Assembly (NCBI RefSeq): GCF_008831285.2
Contig: NC_045139.1
Coordinates: forward strand, 29,553,206 to 29,617,205
DNA from: Nymphaea colorata
Lineage: Eukaryota > Streptophyta > Magnoliopsida > Nymphaeales > Nymphaeaceae
Direction of reading: 5' to 3'
Length of the DNA stretch: 64,000 bases
Positions 24,936 through 37,600 of this stretch are shown here, one piece after another. Both the position numbers and the translations under genes were made by a program. The number at the start of each line of letters is the position of its first letter. Position 1 is the first letter of the stretch. The notes under the pieces were generated by a model, which worked only from the letters and a program-made list of their open reading frames with translations, did not search any database and was not told where the DNA came from.

Positions 24936-25117
24936 GTGACGGTGCCGCTTCTTCCTTCCTCTCTATTCTCACATTTCTTGTCACTGTGCATTGTATTGTA
25001 TATTTCGTCTTTTTGCTTTTGTTTTTGCGGATTGCTTTTGTATCTAGGGGACGTCTTGTCCCCAAATTTTGTTATATATTTCCCATTTTATCGGCTCTTT
25101 TTCTCTCTCTCTCTCTT

Positions 25118-25265
<148 letters not shown>

Positions 25266-25869
25266 TGACTGAATTTGGTAAAAAGGAAATGCAAAAAAAC
25301 AATTTGTTTGGCTTTAAGAAAAGTAGGCATTAAATTCGAACTATGATAATTTTGTTGTGTAGCTTTGAATTGAATGCCAAACCCAATTTGGTTGACACAT
25401 ACATGATTGAAGGTTTGAGTGTAAAGCTGACGAAAACATTACCCCAAATCTGAAAAGAACGCTTCATCGGATTTAAATGTGAAGCAGATGCACGTTTAGG
25501 CCGTTGTTTAATGGAATGCAATAAAAGATAATGCGCCAAAATTGTTTTAGGTCATCCGCTAAGCTCGTATCGTTTTCATCAGGGATCCAATTGCCAAATT
25601 GAGTACAACAAGTCCTTAAAAAAAGTCTTGTAGATCTTTCAGGATGTTAATGTTAGCGGCCTTTTATATATATCAAATTATCAATTCTGCCGTGTACGGG
25701 ACGTGTTGGCGAATGAATAAAATTTTAAAATTTATTGTTAAATAACAGTTACCAAGTTAGCATCAGCTGCGGTTTATGATGTCGTAATAGTTTTGGTGGC
25801 TTCATTGATGATTTATGGTTTATTTAGTTGTCATGGTGACATGAACTATGAGAAATTTGTGATGAGTAT

Positions 25870-25873
<4 letters not shown>

Positions 25874-25924
<51 letters not shown>
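25874..25924. repeat. (AT)n microsatellite
   Basis: Uninterrupted AT dinucleotide run of about 50 bases. Confidence 0.9.
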
Positions 25925-25928
<4 letters not shown>

Positions 25929-25997
25929 CGTGGTTGGATGGTGCAATTTAACATCATTATTCACATATCCGTTAGAATCAAAGTATTGTAGCTACAA

Positions 25998-26245
25998 CAG
26001 GGATGTCAATGGATCACATTTGGATTGGATATACCCTTAACCGTATTTCTTTTTTGGAATATTCATCCAACTGAATTCAAATTTCAGATTTAGATACAAA
26101 AAAAAAACATATTCAAATCCAAATTTGAACAGGATTATGCCAAATTTCAAAATGAAATAGCATTAGATACAAGATATTTGTTTAAAACTATTTCGATTTG
26201 AATCTGTATCCAAATCTGATTGGATGTCATTTTTTAAATTATAAT
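25998..26245. mobile_element. Degenerate MITE-like repeat (CAGGGATGTCAATGGATC family)
   Basis: Begins CAGGGATGTCAATGGATC and ends near GATTGGATGTCATTTTT. It contains inverted words (TGGATTTG-like / CAAATCCAAAT) throughout. The CAGGG start is hAT-like, but the right end is degraded and I see no clear target duplication. Related fragments occur at about 23780-23900 and 27660-27880. Confidence 0.4.
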
Positions 26246-27049
26246 CCAATCTGATTTCTTAATGAGATGTTAAGCACCACGTCAAAAGAAAGAAAGGAAC
26301 AAAAAGAACGTTGAAGACCTTGATAGATTATTGGGCTTTTCTCTTTTGCTTTTGGGTTTCACTTCATTTGAAATTTGAATATCTCAACTATTGTAGTGCG
26401 ACAGGTCAAATACAAGTTTTGTGGTTCCATAACGTGCATTACTATTATATGTGTCAGAAATGTATTCAACCAATCTTTCAAAATTTCATGACTCTACACA
26501 AGTGAGATTTTCTAAATGTTAAGTTAAAATGAACTAAAACTGATAGTCTTACATGTCTAAAAATGTCGAAAGAATATTCTCAAATATGCAGACTACGTCT
26601 TCATAATTAAAACATAAAATATGACAAAAGACAATATCCAAATTAACTGGCCGTATAAATAATATATATAATGACATTTTCTTTATTTTTTTTAAATAGT
26701 ATATTGTTGTCTAAGTAATTTTCATGTTCATTTTGTCCCAATTTATTTTCATATTAACTTTTTGACGCCAACTAGTAAGTTCTAAACCTGTTTTGACACG
26801 TATCTTATCTTACATCATCTACCAACTTCATCAAGGACAAAGGAAAATGCCCCGAAAAGTTGAAATATGAGAGGACGGCCACTGTCTGCTTCAGGCAACT
26901 CCCTTTGATATGACACCTGCTTAGGTTAGAATTCAACTAGAAAACCCCAAACGACACCTATCAAACATGAACAAAAAGTCCATAATTCAATCCACACTCC
27001 ATTGCCATATCATGGTGTATCCATTGATATAATTGGACCTCGGTATTGG

Positions 27050-27290
27050 ACTGGGTTGCCGGTGGGTAATATAGGCTCGGGGTCTGGGCTCGGGCTCGAA
27101 CTTGATAGGCCGGCTCAGGTTGGTTTGATGGGTCTTGCTCGATAACATGATATTTTTATTATTATTATATTTTATTATTAAAATATATTTTATATTAAAA
27201 ATTATTATAATTTTAAAAAATAATTTTTTATTGAACCAAGCCCAACCCGATTTCGGTCATCAAGCCAGCCCGATGCCCAGTCTACTATAA
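27050..27290. repeat. GGGCTCGGGCTCG inverted-repeat element
   Basis: The GC-rich left part (GGGCTCGGGCTCG, CCGGCTCAGG) is followed by an AT-rich core and a right part with CAAGCCCAACCCGA and CAAGCCAGCCCGATGCCC, giving an imperfect inverted repeat. This layout is common in small plant DNA-transposon relics. No certain target duplication was seen. Fragments with similar words lie at about 39.05 and 41.0 kb. Confidence 0.4.
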
Positions 27291-28132
27291 TACAATACAA
27301 GGCCTATATTTTTTTATTTATTAAATTCTTTTTGAAATTCATAAAATAAAAATTAAGGCAACATGCGCTGATACATACGGTACGTATCCACTATAAACTA
27401 ATACGACAAGACGACGCCGACACAATTTCCTACATCCATTATATTTTTCCCTTCTCTTTTTTTTTTTTTGGATTTTTTGTCACATACTCAAACGCACCCA
27501 CGACTTCTTTGTGCTTTTCATTCAAGACAAAGCTACTTTGCAGCTGTCACCTCCAACATTGATGCCGTACATTACTTTGGCGGAGGGCTCAAATTTAAAT
27601 TAGTAATATTTTTAATAAAATTAAATGCCAGTTTTTTTAAAAAAAAAACTTACGCACGTGACAGAGATGCCAATGGAGATGAGATAAAAGTAATATTAAA
27701 TTAAAAAATTGGATCATATTTGGATTTGAAAATTGACATCCATCAGTTCGGATTCTCTTTCATGCAACTATTCGATCTGATGATAAACATCAGTATGGCC
27801 AATTAAATTTTCCTAATAGCTATGCACTTTTCCCAATCAAATTCAAATTGTGGATTTAGAATTCGGATTCAGATATCACATACATTGTTCTTTATCCCCA
27901 TTCAAATGCAAATTTGAAATGATTTTTCTTTATTGGCATTTCCTTCGGATCCTTGTGGAGTGAACTTATCAATATCATCATCCCTGTGGACTGGAGGTGG
28001 TTGATGGAGAAGCGATGCAAGAGGTAGGTCCGTCGCCTTTTGCTTATGGATATGGTGATGGGCCGTGTGGCAGGTGGTGAGTGCTGACAAAAGAGCATGG
28101 ATATGCCTTTGGCATCAGAATCTTACATCATC

Positions 28133-28136
<4 letters not shown>

Positions 28137-28174
<38 letters not shown>
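28137..28174. repeat. (TA)n microsatellite
   Basis: Uninterrupted TA run of 38 bases. Confidence 0.9.
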
Positions 28175-28177
<3 letters not shown>

Positions 28178-28254
28178 TGATTTCGACCTCTCATAGCATA
28201 TCGTTCAATGCATTATGTTCAATCACCATTAATAGATAGAAGACATATTATTAA

Positions 28255-28415
28255 TGGAGCGGAGCTAGAAATTTTTTATGAGAGGAGCCAAATTAAAGTT
28301 TCTAATATTGACAAGGGTCGAATTATCATTTTTTAAAATTTTTATATAAGACAAGTGATATTTTTTAAAATTTATATGTAAATAAAAAAAATTGAAGTAG
28401 AACCTATATATATAG
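28255..28415. mobile_element. Degenerate copy of the GGAGCC hAT-like MITE (inverse orientation)
   Basis: Begins GGAGCGGAGCTAGAAATTTTTTATGAGAGG, which matches the reverse complement of the right end of the copy at 31892-32074. It continues with the family's TTTTTAAAATTT...ATATGTAAAT core. The far end is not clearly preserved. Confidence 0.4.
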
Positions 28416-29020
28416 TGTCTTGGTATGCCTCATACTAGAATAAGTATCATCACTTGACTTAATGGTCTAAAAATATTTAACAATTTTTTTCCACCTCTTT
28501 ATTTTGTTTACAAATCATGCATGCTTTGGATCTTTTTTTTTGTTTTTTTTTTAAAGGCATTCTTTTACCATTTTGAAGTAGTATGAGTGTTAGTTTACAT
28601 ACATCTGACATTTCTTTTTACACCTTAATTTTGTGTTTCAAGATAAATTTATAAATGTCAGGCCATTTTGATAAGGGGCAAAAGACAAACCCTACTAAAA
28701 AATAGTCACTGAAGTTTTTTTTTAAATTTAAACTTATAAATACAATCTTAAAGGTGGTTTGACGAGGAACATATATTAAGTTAGTCATTTTTTTTATTTT
28801 GATAATAATTTTTAAAGAACGAACAACTCTTATAACATTAAAATTGTGATAGTAGAAAAACAATTTTTTTTTATCAAATCTAATTTGAGTTAAAACATGA
28901 TTTATATTAAATTGGTGTTCATGAACAAATTGGATATTTATGTTTTGTTTAAAATAAATTTTCAACACAAATTTAAGTGTCATGGTTCTTGTCTCCCATT
29001 CAAATGGTCAGATGTTTACC

Positions 29021-29025
<5 letters not shown>

Positions 29026-29071
<46 letters not shown>
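29026..29071. repeat. (TA)n microsatellite
   Basis: Uninterrupted TA run of about 46 bases. Confidence 0.9.
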
Positions 29072-29074
<3 letters not shown>

Positions 29075-29212
29075 TAAAGTCACAAAGCCATCTATTGAGG
29101 GTCAATCATTTGAAACATATAGATGGTTTAGAAAATATCAAGAAGAAAAAAGTGTAAACTAAAATTATATTACAAAAGAATCATAACTTTCAGTTTTTTT
29201 TGTTTTTTGTTA

Positions 29213-29401
29213 ATATAACAACCCGACACACTCTCAAGGTCGGGCCCCTAGTTACGGATCCTAACTCGCCTCCTAGTAGTTCTGGTTTCAATCCTAAAAA
29301 TGTAGTAACCAGGACAATCTTCTCCTCAATGACCCATTTATAAACCCTTAAAGATTCCTCACAATCTTCGATACGAGACTAAACATTTGGGGCATTACAA
29401 T
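29213..29401. repeat. Short TGTAATGCCCC-ended element
   Basis: About 190 bp bounded by TATAACAACCC on the left and GGGGCATTACA on the right, imperfect inverted ends. Read on the minus strand it starts TGTAATGCCCC and ends GGGTTGTTATA, a layout shared by many dispersed plant elements. No coding capacity; flanks share only TTAA-like bases, so the class is uncertain. Confidence 0.35.
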
Positions 29402-30938
29402 TAATCGTCCATCATGTTGAGCCGTGGTTCTTATTAAATGACTGTGTGACTTTCAAAAGCTAAAGCCGCCATGTGTGTATATAAAAGATCATTGCCAAAC
29501 AAAAGGCCAAAACTCCAAAAAGATTTATTATTTTAAGTAGGAGATGCTTTTAGATGGTAAGTGGGAGTTGAAGACTACATATAACTGAATGAAAGGGACT
29601 TTGAAGCGGCCTATTTGCCGTTACCTTTCATTGCTAAAATTGCAAATAAAACTGTAAAGAAAAGGATTTGAAAATATTAATAGATAATCAACAAGCATTG
29701 CTTTAGGGTTGCCAGAAAAAGTTCGTTTAAAGGATTCTATCAGTATCCGGTGGTTAAGACATAACCCAATGTTTTAGCTAATGACGTATCAGGACATAAC
29801 TCTTTAATCGAAGACGTCAAGAAGCAACTGACGCTAATTCCATGGCTAAGGTCCAAGACAAGCTACATTTTTAATCTGTGTTTGATGGGCAGTTGAAAAT
29901 CCTCTTGTTAAACAAGGAGAAATATTTCAAGAAAATATTATTCTGCTCTATAAAAATGTCAAACTGTTTAGCTTTCTTAAATATGACGTTTTTCTTAAAG
30001 TGTGCATTTGACAGCATTAGGTTTGAGATTTTTGGATTTGAGAAGAATGGATTTAAGATCAAACCCCCCTTTCTCTGATCTTAAATCCGATTTTTTTTTT
30101 CTCGATGCAAAAAAGTAACAGTGTATTCATTCACCGTTGATTTGAGATCTGATTATTAAAATCTCAGATCCATGGATTTAAGGTTGGGCACCCTCTTTCT
30201 GATGTTAAATCCACAGTTTTTCATATGTAATATGGATTTACAGCTACCAAAATAATCTTCAGTTTATTTAAACTAAGTATTTCTGTACACATTTTAATGC
30301 AGCATCAGATATAAGATCTAAGGCTATAAAACACTACCTAAATAAAGATCTTTAAGTGTGGATCTTAGGTTCGATATAAGATCTTTCCTACCTAAATAAG
30401 GATCTTTGAGTATAGATCTTAAGTCTGATATAAGATCATAAGTTTCGTAGATCTTTTACCACATCAGCAAAAACATGTCACGTCAATTTGATGTCAAATT
30501 CATATATTTTCAAATTCGAAGTGATCAATCAAACGCAGCCTATGGGAAAAAAAAAACCTTCATCCGACAGAAAATATTTATGTTTAAAAAAAAAAGTCAT
30601 GCCATCGATCGCCGTCTAATTCCTGGTCTCTGAATTTTCTTTTCCCGTATGGACCAAGACAGATCTTTCTTTAAATAACAATCAAAAGCTGTGACCGGAA
30701 AAAGGGGACGTGCACAATAAAATGCGGTGGTGCCAATCCAGGATTCAACTGCAACAGTTCAAAATGATGGAGGAGGAAAGGTTTAGGTACGAGTTGGATC
30801 AACATTTGCGGGTGGAAATCACCATCACGCACCACCTGCAGCAACAAGATCGTCAATTATATTCGTAATCACGGCCACCGTTAGTCATCAAGATCGTAGA
30901 ATATGAGAAATTTCAATTGGGCATAACATCCAAAGAAA

Positions 30939-31104
<166 letters not shown>

Positions 31105-31891
31105 TGGCTTGTGGATGAGACTCCGGAAAGAAATGACTTACAGGTTACAGCACGCGGAAGTCATGTGGTGCTAGGAAATACATTATAATATTGCCAAACT
31201 GAATGAGGAATTTAACAAGTTGACTTAGTTGATAAATAAAATAAAGATACAATGTGTGAGAGAGAGAGATAGAGAGAGGATCATACCTTCTGTGATTCCG
31301 GAACAAAAATTGTATAAAAATGGCTCCCAATACTAAATACCCATCATTTTTATAGCAGTGCTTTCTTTTTCTTTTTCCTCGACCAACACACACTTGTTAT
31401 TCAAAGCCTACGAAAGATAACAAGAATTAAAAAAATAGAGGAATATAGAGTCGACAATGGAAGCAATACAAACACGAATAATCCATCTAACAAGAAATCC
31501 CTATTAAGCGTTGCCCACATTCTTCAACCACAATGTTGTAACCTCTTCCAAAAGGTGATCGCTACAGAACCATTCTTTGAAGCAAGCCTTTACATGTACC
31601 GTGAAGCCATGCCACGCAAGAATTGGATTCCATTTATGCATCCCTCAAGCCATCTCTTCCATCCGTGATTATTCAAAGCACATAGTTCAAATTAAAAATT
31701 TTACTTAACATATCATTTTCGGGTGAGCAAGAGGATCAAGACCCATCGCTCAGAAAATAGCTAAAGTCTCCTCTCATAGTCTAAAAAGAATGTGTACAAC
31801 ACCTTAGCAGCACACTGCTTTTCCCTTATGTCGCAAAAGCATAGTGCCCATGAAAATCAAATCTTCATCTTTCCCATATCACCAATTCAAC

Positions 31892-32074
31892 CAGAGGTAG
31901 AGCCAAGAGAGGGCCCGCATGGTCCCTGGCCCTACCTCAATTTTTTTTTTAAATTTACATGTAAATTTTTAAAAATCTTATGTAAAAATTTTGAAAAATG
32001 ATTTTTCGGCCCCTTCTAAAATTTAGGAACTTTAATTCGACTCCATTCATGAAAAATTTTTGGCTCCACCCCTC
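31892..32074. mobile_element. hAT-like MITE, GGAGCC family
   Basis: 183 bp. The left end is CAGAGGTAGAGCC; the right end is GGCTCCACCCCTC, whose complement GAGGGGTGGAGCC aligns over 13 bases. Flanks are AATTCAAC (31884-31891) and AGTTCAAC (32075-32082), an 8-bp duplication with one mismatch. Inside are a GGCCC/GGGCC stretch and an AAATTTACATGTAAATTT palindrome. No coding frame. Relatives lie at 39644-39842, about 49213-49390 and about 28255-28415. Confidence 0.72.
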
Positions 32075-33228
32075 AGTTCAACCAGTTTGCTGCATCTCAA
32101 GAAACGTATGTTAAACCACCGACAATGATTTGGATGTTCATCCCAAAGAATAGATTTACATTTAAAGGATGTTAAGCGTTTTCATAACAGGCTTTTTCCT
32201 TGATATTGCCTCCTAAGGCTTACTATTGTTCTTCAGAAGTCCAAACATGTACATACACACAAACGTATAGAAAATCCATAGTTAAATGTTATTTCAGCAA
32301 TGGTGAACACAACTTGATCCACTTGAACTCGCCTAGTAGGTGCCTGGTTACGGTCATACTTGTGACAAAATCTCCTTTGTTTTGTTTAATAATTGGCGGG
32401 CGTGAAGTTGAGGGCAATGCTCCTTGGCTGTGATGCCATACTTCTGTCCACATGCCATCAGATTCAACCTACCATCTTTTTTTAATTCCCTTTCCCCTTT
32501 TCAAAGCCAACCTCGAAACGATGACTTTTACCACTTGCGACGCAGAAAAAAGAGCAATTCAGCCAGAAGAGACAAGCTTGGCTTGTAAAGTGCTCATTCA
32601 AACTCATAAAATAGGCTGTGGAGCGCGAAAAGTTTTTTGGCTAAACTTAGCTCCCTCATAAAATAGTAGATATGTTACACTTATGTGTATATTTTATATA
32701 GTGTAATAATACGAAAAAAAAAAGATTGAAGTGCCTTCCAAGCAAATAAAAAACTGGTATTTTTCAGAATTGAAAAACTAAAACGGAATATAATAGACCT
32801 AAGGTTCAAAGCATAATACTTTGAAATAAAGATCATATACTTTGCAGATTCAGCTCCACTTGGCTCCTCATTCATCCTCCACCGTCACGCGAATAGCCTT
32901 TTTTTTAAAAGAAATATGTGAATAGGTGCACTGTTCTGGCTTTCACAAGATTATAACTCCAACGGGGGAGCAGAACCAAAGAAGAATCTAGGCAGGAACC
33001 GTCCAGGTTCCAGCCACTTGCTATTTATTTAGTTACTTGTGTGTGGGGTGTGCACGCGCATGTGTATGCATGCTTGTGTATATGTTTGTGCGTGTGTATT
33101 TGTGTAGAGTGTGAGCATAGACATAACAGGCTAACATAGAATATATTAGCTTGTTGATGCTTTATAACATATTTTGTGAATAAAACCTGCAAAAAATATC
33201 GTATCTTTCATGAGAAGTCCCACAGAAC

Positions 33229-33555
33229 ATGTTAGACGTTACACAAATCAGCATCGTGATTTCAGGAAGAAGATCAGAAATCAGCAACGTCGTGATTTCA
33301 GGAAAGGATTGAGCCAGTGATTTCAGGAAAGGATTGAGCCAGATTGAGACGTGATCTTGCCTTATCCCATTGGTGATTTCCTACCTTATCATCTTGTTGT
33401 ATATTCGAGTAAATAGGGAAGATGAGCACTGAATGTTGTACAAATACCTTACGATTGGTAAGGCTTCAAAAAAGTTTTTGGAATGAAGAATTCATTCGTC
33501 TTCACTTTCTCCCTCTCTTCTTCGTCTTCACTCCTTTCTTGTTTCTACCATTTAA
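33229..33555 (+). mobile_element. Possible solo LTR
   Basis: Begins TGTTAGACGTTACACA, a typical copia-type LTR opening. It ends with a pyrimidine-rich tail (TTCACTTTCTCCCTCTCTTC ... TTCTACCA), as plant LTR 3' ends often do. No matching 5-bp target duplication or second LTR was found. A 25-bp unit (GTGATTTCAGGAAAGGATTG plus AGCCA) is tandemly repeated twice at about 33292-33342. Confidence 0.28.
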
Positions 33556-33839
33556 TAGAACAAGTGCTCTTTATAAAAGGTCAGATGGATTAGACTAGAA
33601 ATATGACATTATTTTTATTTGGTAAGAAATGTCCAATACAATAGGGATAAATGAAAGGTGGAGCGACAGTGGTAAAAGGGTAGCAGTGAACAGTAACACA
33701 GTTGTATATTGGGACTCTGGTATTGCACATGAATCGGAATCATCTTCATTTGAAAATAAAAAAATGGTTGGACTTATTGGCCCAGTTCCTTGAAGGTTTC
33801 CCCATCATTACAGGAAGAAAATTTACTAGTGGAACCAAA

Positions 33840-34325
33840 AACTCCATAGTGGTCAGCTTTTTGGGGAATTATGCCAGTCAAAGTATGCTTTCGAGTGAAC
33901 AGCTGAGTGGGAAATAGAAAGCTGCTAAAAGGTAACGGAATTTCCAAACGATGAAAATAATGTTCCATGGGCATGGACAAAATTCAAAGTTAGTCATGGA
34001 TGAACCAGAAGACAGAGGGCAAGAGTAACTTTAGTGGTGTAAGCAGTTTGAGCTTCAAGTAGTGGCTTATATTGCACCACAACCCGTATTGGTCAGCTTT
34101 TTGCTGAAAATGCACCACTGATAGCATGCTTTCCAGTGAAACAGCTGAAGAGGGAAAAGAAACTGATAAGTACCATGACTGGCATTGCTATTAAACAGAC
34201 GTCCTAAAGGTTCAAATCCCAGACAATGACAATGACGTTCCATGGGCATGGACAAAATCCAAATCTTATAATGGCTGAACCAGGGACAGAAGGCCAGAGT
34301 TGCTTAGTGGTCTAAGTCAGTGTAA
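33840..34325. repeat. Diverged direct duplication
   Basis: Two copies share GGTCAGCTTTTTG (33851 and 34091), GCATGCTTT/GTATGCTTT, GTGAA.CAGCTGA, GTTCCATGGGCATGGACAA (33962 and 34237), TGGATGAACCAG/TGGCTGAACCAG and TTAGTGGT.TAAG. The offset grows from 240 to 275, so one copy carries about 35 extra bases. No coding frame is preserved. Confidence 0.6.
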
Positions 34326-34691
34326 GAGCAAATCTGTAATAATCATCACCCAAGAATCAATTCCACAATATACATTTTCACCGTTTTAATTTATGCCGAT
34401 CCTTCATCAACGACTAAATTTGTCAATCACTAAGGTAAATAATTATCATTACTTCTCCTAGTTTATGATGCTTCAAATAACTATATCTTTGTTAATCGAC
34501 GATGCTTCATGACCAACCAAAAAAAAAAAAAAAAAACTCAAATCCTGCCATACATACTTTCATACTTTTCATGCAGCAGCCTCCAACTATCTAGCACTAC
34601 TTTTAGGAACCCACATGTTAGATAACTACTTCACAGGCCCGCAGGTAATGCTGAACATTCATATACATAAATAAGCAGAAAAAATGGACTC

Positions 34692-37600
34692 TCATTTAGA
34701 CAGTTGTCTTCTTTGCTTCTGAGTTGCCCAAAAATTCATTAACCACCTAGAGAACTGGATCAGACCAACCACGCTTCGGAAAACAGCACGGCCATTGATG
34801 ATCCCATGCCGGAGACTCCTTGCTGTTTTAGCTACTGCTGGTGTTGCTCTGTGGTGCATCACCAAGTTTCTTTTCTGCACAAAACCTATCAAGTGAAGAG
34901 AACATAAAACCAACTGTACAATCTAAATCATATTTTCATGCACTCATATGGTTGACCAACCTGTTGTTGTCATACTTGTCAAATGCCGCAGTCTCTCTTC
35001 AGCAATGCGAACAGCTCTGGTGGAGTTACGCACACCCTCAGTTATCTCCTGACTGCAAAAGGACATTTGGACTTGTTTCAAAAGGGTTCCTGAAGATGCA
35101 CAAAAAATTGAAAAAAAACCTTATTTGTTTTACTTATGCAGATATTGAAAGCTAACCCCAAGTCACTAAGCTCCATCGTCAAGTCGCTAATTTCCATGCC
35201 AGTCAATCTGACCGCAGCCATCGTGTTTGGGAGTTCCTCCCTTGTTGCATCTAGCAGCTTCTCCATTGATTCCGCAGCCCTTTTGAAAGCCTTCGAGCAT
35301 AAGTAGCCAAATTAGTCATAAGAATGCTACCAAGGATTGCATAACCACCTACAGAGACAACATAGCTAACAAAAAAGAAAGACCGGCTACCATCATGATC
35401 TTCATTCTTAATTTTATCCTTTATTTCAAACTTCATTAATTTACATAATTGGTATTGCAGATTCACTTCCCATTTCCAGTATGTATTTGTTTATGTTCAC
35501 AACACAACCAGAACCAGAAGCAACATCTAAAATCCTGCATGATATAAATCACCTCCATGATTGTCAAAGAAAACATCATCAGCACAAATTAAACAATATA
35601 AGAGGACCACAGGACAAAAACAATACCAAATAGTAAATCTTAACTTTAAAATGAACAATTTCTTAGTAAGCAGATCGAGGAATACTTGCACCACAGCATG
35701 TGATCAGTTCCATGATGCAAGAGTTCCAGGCTTCCAACTAACTTCGTCAAATATGAATTTATGCCCGATCTTTACAAATGTAACAAGTAAAAAGACAGTG
35801 AAAGCTGTGCTGAAGCATCAGAATATCAGATTAGCATTTTTTGTAGCAACATTCCAAGGAAATGAATATGTCAAACAATCAAGCAAGAACACAAACAAGG
35901 AAGATAATTGCTCAACTGTCTAAGAGTTCCATTGCGCCAGTCCCTGACAAGATTATATCAACAAAAGGTACTCTTTCTTTCTTGTCAACACAAAAAAGTT
36001 ATCATTCTAAACAACTTGAAAGCAAGGTTATAATATACCATTCCAACCAGCAGTAAATAGCTCATTTACAGAAACGAGTTTACCATTGAATTGCTCAAGG
36101 ATTTTAGATGGAATAAAAAAACCTTCAACAAGGTAATCTAAGAAAATCTAGTAAGATTTCAATGGATCTAAATGAACAACCACCAGCAGGCTTTGATAAC
36201 ATAGAGAACAGGCAACTATAACAACAATAGTATGGCACAAAAAATAGCTTTTTCATATCCAAAAAAGTAAAGCAATGTGACACATCAGTAGTTATTTTTA
36301 TTCTTCTATTTACTTCTAGGACCATTGACTTGGAAACTCAACAAGACAATTCTCAAAAACATCAAGATAAGATACCTACCAGCAACGTTGGAATGGCACT
36401 GAAAAGTAACCAAGATGCTGACAATGCTGCCTGTTGAATAAAATTGTTCAGCAATGGAGGACAACAGAAAGAAAGGAGAAAGAGAAAATATACATGCCAA
36501 TAAATAAACAATAGCATGCAAATACACATCCAGACATCCAATATTTGATTCTGTATTATCAGTTTCCTATGCTGACTAATGCCCCATTTGTTTAGCTCCT
36601 AATCTGGTTGCAAAACCTTCAATTGTTATGTAATCCAGCATTTATTTCCACTCCTTTACATGGGACAGGAACAAACATAAAAGTCGTGTCTCATGTATTC
36701 AGATATTAAGAGAATATATCTAAAACCAAGAAATTTGCTTGCGATGCATGTTTCATAGTTATTTTGTGACGTGTGCTAGCACATTGATGTCTAGTAGTCC
36801 AAATAAGATATTCATGGGTAGGACTTACTGGACAATAAGGCATCTACATCTTGATAATTACTTTAAATATTGTAGTGTTTTCTTTAATTCTCAAATGAAA
36901 TATTGAAGACATACACATACATTCATGAAAACAATTTTGGCAAATTTGCTGCTGGGAGAGCTCCTATGCCTATGAATAATAGCTTCACTTCAATTAGTGT
37001 TTATGAAACTCGGGCACAAGAAGAGTGCAAGAAAAAAGTGCATAAATGCTCAGGAAAGTTTGAAATACTAATAAAATGTAATCCAGAATGGAGCATTTTC
37101 TAGTCCTAATTTCTGGATGAAGTCTTGGATGGGAGTATCCAGGAAATCAGTGTATGGCTTGAATCAGTAGTCCTCTGTACTGGAAGACTTTTAGTTGAAA
37201 CTGCAATGGTATGTGATTCCTCATTTAGCTTATCAATGAACTAGACCAACTCTATGCAACCTTATGTTCCTAGTCCTACCACCCAAAGGAAAAGAAGTTT
37301 CTATGTAAGCCCAGTAACAGAGGATCAGAAATAATCCTATGAATCAGAGATGAGCTAGAAGGTCCTGCATGTACTATTCAACCATATTCAACAATTAAAA
37401 GCAACTTAGAATGAAAATATTCAGGCAGGCTTAAAAGGCCACAAGCAAGTAAAGGGTATTTAGCAAGGCATTTCTTTTTTGGTTTTGCTCATTATTTGAG
37501 TCTTCAGAAGAACCTTCTCTTGAAAATTTGAAACGTGTAAACCAACACAAGGCATTCCCACAAAATTTCATCGCCTAATTAAAGGTAGGATAAAATATTT

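Larger units (their letters stand above)
32083..34690. other. Intergenic region with LTR-like and duplicated segments
   Basis: No gene recognised. It contains an LTR-like stretch (about 33229-33555), a diverged duplication (33840-34325) and an 18-base A run near 34519. Confidence 0.4.

Noticed and set aside
33131-33560. Extended copia LTR including the sequence before 33229
   Set aside because: Tried several TG...CA boundaries; none gives a matching 5-bp target duplication, so only the weaker core was listed.
34200-34330. tRNA-like A- and B-box words
   Set aside because: They occur in the wrong order and at the wrong spacing, and no cloverleaf can be drawn, so no tRNA is called.
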